Of a stretch of 34,445 nucleotides of DNA, positions 1-7,356 are shown one piece after another; the stretch's first letter is position 1; every line of letters begins with the position of its first letter. The notes under the pieces are model-generated. The model worked only from the letters and a program-made list of their open reading frames with translations. It did no database searches and was not told the origin of the DNA. The DNA is from a virus. Location: the IMG/VR virus record IMGVR_UViG_3300032245_001229, positions 1 through 34,445 of that record; one strand, written 5' to 3'. Position numbers and translations under genes: made by a program.

Positions 1-155
1 AGCCTGGACAGCGCCGGGACTCCAAAGGGATTCCTTTGCGGCCCAGACCGTCCCCACCCCCTGCCCCTGGTAGGGACCGCCCCGGCACCGGATCGCTATC
101 GGGACCCCCTCCCCAATACCTAGGACACTTTCCAAACCGACATAGAGCGCTTTAC

Positions 156-168
156 AGGGTAGGATGGT
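156..168 (+). repeat. AGGGTAGGATGGT repeat, copy 1
   Basis: The 13-mer AGGGTAGGATGGT is found here on the plus strand and again on the minus strand at 926-938. A shorter copy, GTAGGATGGTGGGT, lies at 260-273 and also matches 159-172. In the 926-938 copy the AGGA core sits upstream of a GTG start codon, so the element there could be a ribosome-binding site. Here no useful reading frame follows it. Confidence 0.5.
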
Positions 169-259
169 GGGTTAGCTGCCATATGGGGGTCTAATGGGGG
201 TATTCATGCATCCCTTAACCCCGTTTTACCCCTCACTCTTAGCACTTCTAGGATTGAAA

Positions 260-273
260 GTAGGATGGTGGGT
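260..273 (+). repeat. GTAGGATGGTGGGT repeat, copy 2
   Basis: This is an exact 14-base copy of 159-172, 101 bases away on the same strand, within the non-coding left region. It is followed by further G-runs (GGGG, then GGGGG at 283-287). Confidence 0.5.
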
Positions 274-496
274 GGGGAGTTAGGGGGTAACACAGAAGTT
301 AATGGTTCCGCTCAATCCGCAGCTTAGAATTCGGATCTCAGTCCGTCGCCAATCTCCAGCCGCCGGATCCAAGAACCTGAGGGTACCCCCTCACCCTCGA
401 CCTCGGTTCCTACCTTTCGGTTGAAACACGCTGAGAATGAGGGGATAAACGGGGGTAAGGAGTCTAGCGTTTTTTTAAACACGCTTAACCTGGGTG

Positions 497-919
497 CTAC
501 TTTTCTTCCTGAGATCCCTGCAAATCAGCGGGCAAACGCGGGTTAGGGGGTACAATCCACGTAGTGTATCCGCCCGATTTCGCCTTCGTGACCAGATGCG
601 GGTTAAAACGTGCGTACATACCAAAGGATGACGCGAACGAAGCGAATGTGGGACGTGGTTCGGTCTGAATATTCCAAATGTCGTGGAGCGTGTACCGTCC
701 GGGAGGAGGAATGACGATGTCGCGAACGCGGTTGGAGACGCAGAGCTTCACGTCGGTCAGGTTTTGTTTCCTGGCGATGTAACTGCCGGTGACCTCTAGG
801 TGCGGCATGAGTTTCGCAAGCGCAACGACCTGATCCCATATTTCAGGGGTATTCGCGATGCGGTGGATGACTTGGCCCGGGCGAAGCCGGAGGAGTTGTG
901 TTTTGAAGTATTTACTCAC
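497..919 (-). CDS. Hypothetical basic phage protein
   Basis: This 140-residue protein is not recognised. It is basic, with many Arg and Lys residues, has no predicted membrane segment or signal peptide, and shows no familiar catalytic motif. The start is a GTG at 917-919. The minus strand carries TAGGATGGT about 10 bases upstream, one of the few plausible Shine-Dalgarno sites in this block. It is the last gene of the minus-strand replication operon and lies 12 bases downstream of the primase-helicase gene, so co-transcription is likely. A nucleic-acid-binding accessory role would fit its charge and position but is inference. A weak hairpin with no U-tract lies just beyond its stop, at about 466-485. 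Confidence 0.6.
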   Translation of the reverse strand: MSKYFKTQLLRLRPGQVIHRIANTPEIWDQVVALAKLMPHLEVTGSYIARKQNLTDVKLCVSNRVRDIVIPPPGRYTLHDIWNIQTEPRPTFASFASSFGMYARFNPHLVTKAKSGGYTTWIVPPNPRLPADLQGSQEEK

Positions 920-925
920 GGCGAG

Positions 926-938
926 ACCATCCTACCCT
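926..938 (-). repeat. AGGGTAGGATGGT repeat, minus-strand copy / ribosome-binding site
   Basis: This is the reverse complement of the 13-mer at 156-168. It lies over the junction between the stop of the primase-helicase gene and the GTG start of the next gene. The AGGA core is spaced to act as a ribosome-binding site for the gene starting at 919. Sharing 13 bases with the non-coding leader may mean a second, regulatory use, but this is uncertain. Confidence 0.45.
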
Positions 939-3157
939 ATGGTCTGGCTGTCAAGCCCAAGAGTCTGAGGCGGAGTGATCGCCCAGCGGATCTTGTTTTT
1001 CGATTTGGTCTTCTTGAACCGCTCCGGATCCTGCTCATGGAGCCGTGCGAGGTAGACTCCGCAGGCAGTGTTGAAGCGGAAAAGGCGGTCGGCTTCCCGG
1101 GCGTACTTAGAATCGCGCAGGGAGGTCTCGAGGTCGGCGGCCGTACCTCTCCAGGTGAGGAATTCGTTCTCGAAGATCACGGTGTCGATGAGGCCGATGA
1201 GTTGGTGCTCTGGTGACAGCTGCATGAGTTCCTCGAGGATAGCCGGGTGCTGGTAGGCCTTGAGGCCGCAGCGGGGTTCGACGAGATGGTCTGGGACGGT
1301 GATGCCGTCGAGGTAGTGGGCGAACTGGGAGAGTTCGGTGTCGAGGATGTCCTTGAGGATGGTGATTTCGTCGCCGTTCCAGGGGAGGGTCTGACGGACG
1401 CATCGGAGGATGATGAGTTTGTCCATGAGGGACGGGTCGAGAGGCGGGAGGACCTGGAGGTTCTCAGGCTCGTCGTTGAGGGAGATGGACATGGCCCAGA
1501 TGGGGCGGAGTGTGATGGCTTGGCGGTTCTTGGGGTGGCAGGACTGGTTCTGGGCGAACAGCATGGATTTAATGTTGGACCCGAGAGTGCGCCGGGAATG
1601 GATATCGCGGCCGGGCGCCTCGTCTTCGATGCAGAGGTGTTCGGAAGTGAAGAGGTCGCCGTTGAAGTCGGTGGCGCCACTCATGTAGCGGTATGGCTTT
1701 GCTATGCGGCCGCCGAGGAGGCGTGTGATAACGGCAGACTGCACGAAGGACTTGCCGCACGCGGCGGGGCCGACGAGGGCGAGCGCCTGCGATGATCGCC
1801 AGACGCCAGTCAGGACGGACTGCCGACGTAGCGCGAGCCAGTAGATGAGGCGCCAGTACTGGTCGTCGTTCTGGTCCAGGAGGTTATGGAGGTAGGTCTG
1901 GAGACGGGCGCAGTCGCCGGGGACGGCAGCGAGCGGGACGACAGAGCGGGTTACGAGGATCGTGCCGTACAGGCCGGCGCGATGGCCAGCGAGTGGACCG
2001 GCGTATTCGATGACGGTGTCCCGGGTGCGACGCAGGAGTTCGCGGTCCACGTCGGAGGCGCCAGTCTGGTCCTTGGTGGGGGATACGCCGGACTCGGTGA
2101 AGAGGGTCCGGACGCGCTCGCCGTTGATCTGGGCGTAATCGCCCCAGGCGTTGCGGGTCCACCACTGGCCGGAATTGGGGTCGTAATGGAGGTCGTCAAG
2201 CGGATTGGGTGACGCTGGCTGCGGCGCAGCGGGAACCGGCCGGGGTGGATCGCCAGCTGCGTCGAGGAGGCCCTGGATGGATACGTCAGCGGGGATTGGG
2301 TCGGCGAGGTCCCAGCCGTCAGGGAGGGAATCGGGGAGGTGGACGACGCGGGCGGCCGGTAGGCGGGCTTTCAGGTAGACCATGGCGTCCCGGCCGGGTT
2401 TGTCGTTGTCGGGCCACAGGACGATGGGGGTAGTGCGTCTCAGGAGCGGGTCGATAGCAGCACGGCCGACGCGCTTGGAGCCGCCCTGCCAGGTGAGGAC
2501 GACGTGGGACGGGAAGAGCTTGGATGCGGCGACGGCGGTTTTCTCGCCTTCTACGATGAGGACCGGGTCGTTCGGGCGCCGGGCGAGGAGGTGGAGGTTG
2601 AAAATGGGGACGTCTTCGGGGGCGGTCCAGCCCTTCCAGCGCCAGTGGCGGGGGTTGAGGAGGTCAGGAGGCTGGTTGTCAGGCGGGAGGAATCGGAGTG
2701 GGCGGACGTCTTTGGAGCCGTCGGGGAGGTCGAACCGGACGACGTAGGCGCGGATCGTGCCGTCGGCGTCGGGATAGGGCCACGCTGCGGAGCCGTAGCG
2801 GTACGGCTGGGAGGCGTCGTTACGGTGGCCGTGCTTGAGGGGGTCGAACGAGCGGGGTGCGGGCTGGTAATCGTCGCGGATACCGAGGAATTCGCGAGAC
2901 CACTGGGCGGCCTGGGCCTTGGAATAGACGTGATGCTGGCCGACGAGTTCGAGGAGATCGCCGCCCTGACCAGCGGCGTGGTCGTACCACAGACCCTGCT
3001 TGGGGCCTTGGAGTTCGACGTAACAGGAGTCGCCCGGGTCGCCGAAGACGTTGCCGACGATCCACTGGGGGCCGACCTGACGGCCGGCTGGGAGGAGTTG
3101 AGCGCAGAGTTCTGCGACACGGACGGAGAGTGCGTCCGAGAGTTCGGTGAGGGTCAT
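932..3157 (-). CDS. Toprim primase / superfamily 3-like helicase
   Basis: This 741-residue protein probably primes and unwinds phage DNA at the fork. The N-terminal part (residues about 30-75) resembles the primase zinc-binding fold region but lacks the cysteine cluster. A toprim domain follows: VEGEK at about 202-206 supplies the acidic residue and WPDND at about 248-252 the second acidic pair. The C-terminal part is a P-loop helicase, with Walker A GPAACGKS at 463-470 and Walker B LCIEDE at 508-513, arranged like phage D5/gp4-type primase-helicases. The ATG at 3155-3157 has no Shine-Dalgarno sequence. It lies downstream of the VRR-NUC and helicase genes on the same strand. The general function is quite secure; the helicase subfamily is less so. 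Confidence 0.88.
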   Translation of the reverse strand: MTLTELSDALSVRVAELCAQLLPAGRQVGPQWIVGNVFGDPGDSCYVELQGPKQGLWYDHAAGQGGDLLELVGQHHVYSKAQAAQWSREFLGIRDDYQPAPRSFDPLKHGHRNDASQPYRYGSAAWPYPDADGTIRAYVVRFDLPDGSKDVRPLRFLPPDNQPPDLLNPRHWRWKGWTAPEDVPIFNLHLLARRPNDPVLIVEGEKTAVAASKLFPSHVVLTWQGGSKRVGRAAIDPLLRRTTPIVLWPDNDKPGRDAMVYLKARLPAARVVHLPDSLPDGWDLADPIPADVSIQGLLDAAGDPPRPVPAAPQPASPNPLDDLHYDPNSGQWWTRNAWGDYAQINGERVRTLFTESGVSPTKDQTGASDVDRELLRRTRDTVIEYAGPLAGHRAGLYGTILVTRSVVPLAAVPGDCARLQTYLHNLLDQNDDQYWRLIYWLALRRQSVLTGVWRSSQALALVGPAACGKSFVQSAVITRLLGGRIAKPYRYMSGATDFNGDLFTSEHLCIEDEAPGRDIHSRRTLGSNIKSMLFAQNQSCHPKNRQAITLRPIWAMSISLNDEPENLQVLPPLDPSLMDKLIILRCVRQTLPWNGDEITILKDILDTELSQFAHYLDGITVPDHLVEPRCGLKAYQHPAILEELMQLSPEHQLIGLIDTVIFENEFLTWRGTAADLETSLRDSKYAREADRLFRFNTACGVYLARLHEQDPERFKKTKSKNKIRWAITPPQTLGLDSQTIG

Positions 3158-3178
3158 GCTTGTAGTTGCTGAGAGGTG

Positions 3179-3361
3179 TTAGTCGTGATTCATATCGTAC
3201 TCGACCGCTTCCAGCTGCGCGATCCGGAGTTGTTCAGGTGTTGCTACCGCGTTGCCACACAGGATTCCGAGGCGTTCGTAGAAACGGTACTTGGCTTCCG
3301 CTGAGAGGTTTTCGGGGGCTGTTTGGAGTAGGGCTTGGGTTGTAGTTGCTGTGTCACTCAT
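3179..3361 (-). CDS. Small hypothetical protein
   Basis: This 60-residue protein has an acidic C-terminus and a mostly helical appearance, with no known motif. Its ATG overlaps the stop of the VRR-NUC gene as ATGA (3358-3361), which suggests translational coupling, and it is followed 21 bases later by the primase-helicase. The first codons contain the 12-mer CAGCAACTACAA (minus strand), repeated just upstream of the primase-helicase start. Its place between a nuclease and a primase suggests a replication accessory role, by context only. Confidence 0.65.
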   Translation of the reverse strand: MSDTATTTQALLQTAPENLSAEAKYRFYERLGILCGNAVATPEQLRIAQLEAVEYDMNHD

Positions 3362-3729
3362 AGGTTGTCTGTATCGCTAACGGATCGTGCAATGATGGCG
3401 AGACCGCCGGCGGCGTTGATCTGATCGGCCCAGTTGCGCTGATCGGGCCGGACTTTACCGGTGGGGGTCTTGACTTCAATGGAGAGAAACTGGGCGATGG
3501 GTTTGCCGACCATGTCGGGCGTGACTGTAACCGTGCGCCAGCCGATCAGGTCACCAGAGCCCGGGAATAATCCCATGCGGACGTGGCGGGCTTCGGTCAG
3601 GAAGACGCCTTCGGGATCTCGGAGAGCCTTGCCGACGTAGCCCTCGCCCACTTGGTTACGGAAGACTCGGACGTGCGGTTTGGAGCCGGCCGCCATGAGT
3701 ATGAGGGCTTGGAGTTCGGATTCGGTCAT
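3358..3729 (-). CDS. VRR-NUC domain nuclease
   Basis: This 123-residue protein is a stand-alone VRR-NUC nuclease of the PD-(D/E)XK fold. The residues expected for the metal site are visible: GSGD with D60, then IEVK with E85 and K87, then a Gln at 97 in the RPDQRNW segment. Phage members of this family are about 100-150 residues, so the gene is complete. Such proteins typically cut branched or flap DNA, and in phages they sit beside helicases, as here. Its ATG overlaps the helicase stop (ATGA at 3726-3729), and its own stop overlaps the next start. A helicase-nuclease partnership is inferred from this arrangement. Confidence 0.87.
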   Translation of the reverse strand: MTESELQALILMAAGSKPHVRVFRNQVGEGYVGKALRDPEGVFLTEARHVRMGLFPGSGDLIGWRTVTVTPDMVGKPIAQFLSIEVKTPTGKVRPDQRNWADQINAAGGLAIIARSVSDTDNL

Positions 3730-5162
3730 GTGATGAGGGGTGGGTAACCAGTAGCGTATAATTTACCCTTCACCTTAATCGGTGGATAGGGGTCGATGAC
3801 GGTAGATTTACGCTGCCTCGCCTTCCAGCGGAAGAAAGCCCATCCCGGTTTGTAGCCACGTTTCGCTGCGAGGGAACGAAAATCGTCCAAGGTTTTACAC
3901 TTTCCTTCCTCGCGGCGTTCATCTCGTTTCTTTGCGATGTCCTCAATGGACAGCCGCTGAAGCTCGCCATCGACCTCTTCGATCTCCCGAGGAGTGATCT
4001 CACGTGCGGTACCACACTGCGGGCAGGCCGTGCCGGCGAAGATGGCGAAGCACTTCGAGCACTGCTTGGTCTCGACCGGGCTGGACTTGGCCTTGCGCTT
4101 CTCGCGCCCTTCGAGGTCCCACTCGCGCTCCTGCTCGGCCAGACCGTGGCGGAGGCAGTTACCTACGTGATCGAGGATGACCGCATGAGTCTTGCCTGGG
4201 TACGGCCGTAGAGCGCGGCCTACCTGTTGCAGGTGCATGGACAGTGACTGCGTGGGCCGGAGGAGTATCGCCGCGTTGACGGTGGGAAGATCGAACCCCT
4301 CGGAGATAAGTTCGCAGGAGGTCAGGACAAGGATTTTACCAGCTGTCAGATCATCGACGCGTTGCTTGCGAACCTCGGGTTCCAGTGTTCCGTCGATGCT
4401 AGCAGCCGGGATTCCGCAGGAGTTGAACGTATCGGCGACCTGCTGCGCGTGCGCCACCGAGATGCAGAACGCCACGGCCCGCTGACGATTGCAGAACCGC
4501 ACGTAATGGGTCACGGCATCGCCAGTGATGCGCGGCGTGTTCACGACTTCCTCGGCTTCAGAGCGGTCGAAGTCGCCGGCGATCGTGTGGACCTGACTGA
4601 GATCGACGGTTTCGCGAGGAGCGTAGTACACCGGGCGGGCCAGGAATCCGTTGTCGATGAGCCACTGGACTGACGGCCCCATGACCATGCGGTCGAACAT
4701 GACGCCCAGGCCCTTGCCATCGAGGCGCTCAGGTGTCGCGGTGACGCCGATGAACTTGGCGTTGGGCCATGCAGCGAACATCTGGACGTAGGACTTGGAA
4801 ACCGAGTGGTGAGCTTCGTCGATGATAACGAGGTCTGGAGGAGTGATCGTATCCAGCCGGCGGGCAAGGGTCTGAATCGAGGCGACCATGGCAGATTGTT
4901 GAGCCATGAATTTGCCCGACTGGATGAATCCATGCGGTACGCCGACGCGCTTCAGTGTTGCACTGATCTGCTCGAGGATTTCTTTCCGGTGCGCGACGAC
5001 GATCACCCGGGTCCCGCGTTTCAGGACCTGCTGGGTGATGTACGAGAAGAGCACCGTCTTGCCGGATCCAGTGGGGCTGACGGCGATCGGCCGCTTGGCG
5101 CCGGACGCGAACGCCGCTCGGATGTCGTTAGACAGCTGGTTTTGGTAGGGTCGCAGTTCCAT
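3726..5162 (-). CDS. DEAD/DEAH-box (superfamily 2) helicase with zinc ribbon
   Basis: This 478-residue ATP-dependent nucleic-acid helicase has all the main superfamily 2 motifs: Walker A SPTGSGKT at 29-36, DEAH at 115-118, TATP at 141-144 and motif VI QQVGRALRP at 312-320. Four cysteines, C368, C371, C380 and C383, follow as a CxxC...CxxC zinc ribbon, then a basic tail. The frame stays open upstream to 5237, but the start chosen is the ATG at 5160-5162, because the family pattern begins with the conserved LRPYQ just after it and the extra 25 residues would run through the divergent control region. It is the first gene of the minus-strand replication operon and probably remodels replication or recombination intermediates. 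Confidence 0.9.
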   Translation of the reverse strand: MELRPYQNQLSNDIRAAFASGAKRPIAVSPTGSGKTVLFSYITQQVLKRGTRVIVVAHRKEILEQISATLKRVGVPHGFIQSGKFMAQQSAMVASIQTLARRLDTITPPDLVIIDEAHHSVSKSYVQMFAAWPNAKFIGVTATPERLDGKGLGVMFDRMVMGPSVQWLIDNGFLARPVYYAPRETVDLSQVHTIAGDFDRSEAEEVVNTPRITGDAVTHYVRFCNRQRAVAFCISVAHAQQVADTFNSCGIPAASIDGTLEPEVRKQRVDDLTAGKILVLTSCELISEGFDLPTVNAAILLRPTQSLSMHLQQVGRALRPYPGKTHAVILDHVGNCLRHGLAEQEREWDLEGREKRKAKSSPVETKQCSKCFAIFAGTACPQCGTAREITPREIEEVDGELQRLSIEDIAKKRDERREEGKCKTLDDFRSLAAKRGYKPGWAFFRWKARQRKSTVIDPYPPIKVKGKLYATGYPPLIT

Positions 5163-5188
5163 CGTGAGCCGTAGGCTGCGTTCTGCGG

Positions 5189-5202
5189 CTTGACGTGTCA
5201 AG
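5189..5202. promoter_or_regulatory. Palindromic operator candidate between divergent genes
   Basis: The sequence CTTGAC-GT-GTCAAG is a perfect 6-2-6 inverted repeat in the 62-base gap between the divergent helicase and ribbon-helix-helix genes. Its left arm gives TTGACG on the plus strand and its right arm gives TTGACA on the minus strand, so both arms could serve as -35 boxes. The matching -10 hexamers are weak (CACACT at 5212-5217 on the plus strand; CAGCCT on the minus strand). A repressor bound here could block both promoters. The adjacent gene encodes a protein of a family that binds such palindromes. Confidence 0.55.
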
Positions 5203-5224
5203 CACAAGCTGCACACTCGCCGGC

Positions 5225-5416
5225 ATGAGTAACACAATTCGAGTGAGCTACCGGCTGCCGATTGAGGTCGCCCAGATGCTGGAAGATGAGGCGATTCGAT
5301 CCCGGCGCACGAAGACGGCGGTGTTGATCATCGCGATTGAGGACCATGTCCTGCGGGGCGAAGACGATCTTCCAGAGGTGATCAAGAAACCCGTTGACAC
5401 TCGGAAGTCGCGCTAG
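5225..5416 (+). CDS. Ribbon-helix-helix (CopG/Arc-like) DNA-binding regulator
   Basis: This 63-residue protein has the ribbon-helix-helix layout: a short N-terminal strand (residues about 4-11, IRVSYRLP), a first helix covering the EVAQMLEDEA segment, a turn rich in Arg, and a second helix beginning RTKTAVLIIAIE. Such proteins dimerise and insert the beta ribbon into the major groove. The ATG at 5225 was preferred over the in-frame GTG at 5195, because the latter lies inside the palindrome and adds residues unlike the family. No Shine-Dalgarno sequence is present, and a start near 5224 would make the mRNA almost leaderless. Autoregulation at the palindrome at 5189-5202 is the natural inference. 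Confidence 0.75.
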   Translation: MSNTIRVSYRLPIEVAQMLEDEAIRSRRTKTAVLIIAIEDHVLRGEDDLPEVIKKPVDTRKSR

Positions 5417-5422
5417 CAGGAT
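5394..5422 (+). promoter_or_regulatory. Sigma-70-type promoter candidate for the capsid gene
   Basis: A perfect -35 box, TTGACA (5394-5399), lies 17 bases from a partial -10 box, CAGGAT (5417-5422, three of six consensus bases). It overlaps the 3' end of the ribbon-helix-helix gene. Initiation near 5429 would give a leader of about 200 bases before the capsid start. The weak -10 box means it may need an activator, or may be chance. Confidence 0.4.
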
Positions 5423-5438
5423 TCCGCCACGACGCATA

Positions 5439-5459
5439 GCTTGGTTTCGTCAACCAAGC
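5439..5459 (+). promoter_or_regulatory. Leader hairpin upstream of the capsid gene
   Basis: GCTTGGTT and AACCAAGC form a perfect 8-base-pair stem around a 5-base loop, TCGTC. There is no U-tract, so it is not a standard terminator. It would lie about 10 bases into a transcript from the candidate promoter at 5394-5422 and could stabilise the capsid mRNA, or be an operator in DNA form. It shares a GTCAAC half-site with GTTGAC at 5393-5398. Confidence 0.4.
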
Positions 5460-5626
5460 GCGAACTGGGCGCGTTAATCCAGTTGGCCAAGAGTGCCGAA
5501 GGGCATTCGCCGGTTCCACGGCTCGGGCTCGCCACCGAGGTTGGATTGATGGTCTTAACAGACCTGCAATCTGCCTCGTTGTCTCGGAGGGGTAGGTTAA
5601 GAAAACCCCGAGGCAGGAGAGCCAAT

Positions 5627-7246
5627 ATGGCAACAGGAAATGTAATCAGCTGTAAGCAGTTCGCTTCCTTCCTCGTCTCGCAGGAACCTGTGTATGACAA
5701 GGAAGTTCTCAAAGATGTCCGTCCGTTTGACGGATTGATCGGATACTACAACACCGGATCGTTCGACGCGTACTCCGGCACCACCCATCGTTTCGACCGC
5801 TTCAACAGCGTGTTCCCGAACGTGACTGGCGCCTGGGAAACCTCAACTGGCGACAGTTGCGTTGGTCAGCCGTGCGACCCGTCTGAAAACAAGATCGGTT
5901 GGGGCTACACCCGTAGCAACTACTCGCTTGAAAAGCAGGCGTGGGGCTCGGACATTCTGTGCTTCGACCAGATCATGACGAAGACGAAGGCCAAGGAGCA
6001 CTTCCGTCAGATCATCGACGACGTTCTTCGCCCTGCGACGAACTGGATCACCACCTACTACCTCCAGCGCAAGGCGATGGAATTGTCTGGTTACACCGCT
6101 ACCGGCATCAGCGGCGGCGCTTTTGCTTGTAAGGCGGGTCTCCCGGCGATTTCGTTCTCCTGGGTTGGCGCTGGTTACACCACCCTGCGCGTTCTCGACA
6201 GCGCCAGCGCGGCTGTTACGGCTGCTAGCTTGGGCCTGTTGACTCCGGATATTCTCCGCAGTCGCGTGACCCGCCAGTACTTCTTGGGTGCTATCCAGGC
6301 CGGCAAGGAAGGTTACGACAGCCTCCAGCTGCACACCGACAAGGAAACCTTCCGTTACCTCGCCAAGTCCAACAGCCAGCTGACTGACTCCTGGCGCTTC
6401 GGTGAGTTCGCTCCCGCTGCGAAGGAGTTCTACAAGTACGGCTTCATGGGCTTCGTCGGCGACTTCATGGTGAAGGTGCTCCAGTTCCCGTTGCGCTTCA
6501 ACGCGACGGCGACTGCTGGCAACTACACCTTGGTCCTGCCGTACAAGAACGTGGCTGCGAGCGAAGGCATCCGTTCTGAATTCAACGGTGATTACGATCG
6601 GGCTCAGTACCAGATCAGCTACATCAACAACCCTCGCGCTCTGCGTGTGTTGCCGTTCCGCCCCGAGGCCGTGAACCCGAATATGCCGTTCATGGTTCGG
6701 GATTACGGTGGGCGTTGGAAGTTCGCGACCAACGACTTGGGCGCGGACTGCTCCGGCCGACCGATCGACAACAGCCGTGGAAACAAGGGCAAGTTCATCG
6801 CTGACTTCCAGTTGGCCGTGAAGCCTGAGCATCCGGAATGGCTTGAAGCGATCTTCCACAAGGTCAATGGTGCCTGCCCTGTGATTATTGCTGGCTGCGC
6901 TGAAGATCCGGGCGATCCTGCTCAGAACTACAACTCCACGAACGCCGTCTGCAATCCGACGATTCAGTTCACGGCGACTCCGGTCACCGGTGGAACGAAC
7001 TTCGTGTTGAACGCGAATGAGAGCATCCTGTGCAACGACAACTACATCACCAGCGCGGCTATCAACGCCGCCAACGTGGCTGCTCTTGTTGTCGCCTTGC
7101 AGATTGTCTGGGATGCCGAGTTCGGCGCCGCTGCTGGTACTTGGAGCGTTGTCTCTGGCAACGTCATCCAGCTGGCTAGCAGCGCGTTCGGTACGACCAC
7201 CGAGGTTGTGCCTTGCACCAACGTTACGTTGGAGTTCTCGATCTAA
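5627..7246 (+). CDS. Probable major capsid protein
   Basis: This 539-residue protein is called the major capsid protein from its size, its position, the strongest Shine-Dalgarno site in the window (AGGAG at 5615-5619, seven bases before the ATG) and a strong terminator straight after it, as expected for the most abundant virion protein. The frame is open from 5441, but the first 62 residues read as non-coding leader, so the ATG at 5627 was chosen. The long alpha/beta body with regular aromatic and Asn-rich segments fits an HK97-type shell protein. The last 110 or so residues (from about 430) are Thr/Asn/Val-rich and look like an added beta domain. I cannot name the family, and a structural comparison would be needed to prove the fold. 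Confidence 0.72.
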   Translation: MATGNVISCKQFASFLVSQEPVYDKEVLKDVRPFDGLIGYYNTGSFDAYSGTTHRFDRFNSVFPNVTGAWETSTGDSCVGQPCDPSENKIGWGYTRSNYSLEKQAWGSDILCFDQIMTKTKAKEHFRQIIDDVLRPATNWITTYYLQRKAMELSGYTATGISGGAFACKAGLPAISFSWVGAGYTTLRVLDSASAAVTAASLGLLTPDILRSRVTRQYFLGAIQAGKEGYDSLQLHTDKETFRYLAKSNSQLTDSWRFGEFAPAAKEFYKYGFMGFVGDFMVKVLQFPLRFNATATAGNYTLVLPYKNVAASEGIRSEFNGDYDRAQYQISYINNPRALRVLPFRPEAVNPNMPFMVRDYGGRWKFATNDLGADCSGRPIDNSRGNKGKFIADFQLAVKPEHPEWLEAIFHKVNGACPVIIAGCAEDPGDPAQNYNSTNAVCNPTIQFTATPVTGGTNFVLNANESILCNDNYITSAAINAANVAALVVALQIVWDAEFGAAAGTWSVVSGNVIQLASSAFGTTTEVVPCTNVTLEFSI

Positions 7247-7260
7247 CCAATCAATCAACG

Positions 7261-7289
7261 GGGACTCTCCTTCGGGAGGGTCCCTTTTT
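7261..7289 (+). terminator. Intrinsic terminator after the capsid gene
   Basis: A 10-base-pair stem (7261-7270 with 7275-7284, including one G-T wobble) closed by a TTCG tetraloop is followed by five T residues (7285-7289). It begins 14 bases after the capsid stop. It would end or attenuate transcription, so the capsid message is made in excess over the genes downstream. Confidence 0.88.
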
Positions 7290-7356
7290 GAGGTGCTGGC
7301 AGCCGCCCGGAGCGTCCGGGATGCTGGCAGCCTCTCACCAAGGAAAGGATTTTACG

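Larger units (their letters stand above)
1..496. other. Non-coding G-rich left region, no gene recognised
   Basis: No convincing gene is visible in these 496 bases. The stretch holds repeated G-runs (GGGGGT at 185, 196, 283 and 451), a 14-base direct repeat at 159-172 and 260-273, and C-runs at about 52-77 that would be G-runs on the other strand. Short hairpins lie at 23-38 (CAAAGG/CCTTTG) and 379-392 (GAGGG/CCCTC), with a 9-base direct repeat AAACACGCT at 424-432 and 477-485. It lies downstream of the minus-strand replication block. A control region, replication origin or genome-end region is possible, but nothing here proves any of these. Confidence 0.55.

Noticed and set aside
302-424. 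40-codon plus-strand frame in the left non-coding region
   Set aside because: It is Arg/Pro-rich, has no ribosome-binding site at useful spacing and resembles no protein; it is likely a chance frame.
466-485. Hairpin AGCGT/ACGCT after the first minus-strand gene as a terminator
   Set aside because: The stem is AT-rich with a mismatch and no T-run follows on the minus strand.
5468-5545. Stretch resembling tRNA arms (CAGTTGGCCAAG, then CCGGTTCCACGG)
   Set aside because: The acceptor ends do not pair, the D-stem does not close, and the T-arm lacks the required C after the loop.
5843-7258. Long minus-strand open frame (471 residues) opposite the capsid gene
   Set aside because: It is an antisense shadow of a strongly coding gene with GC-rich third positions, has no family resemblance, and its composition fits reversed codons.
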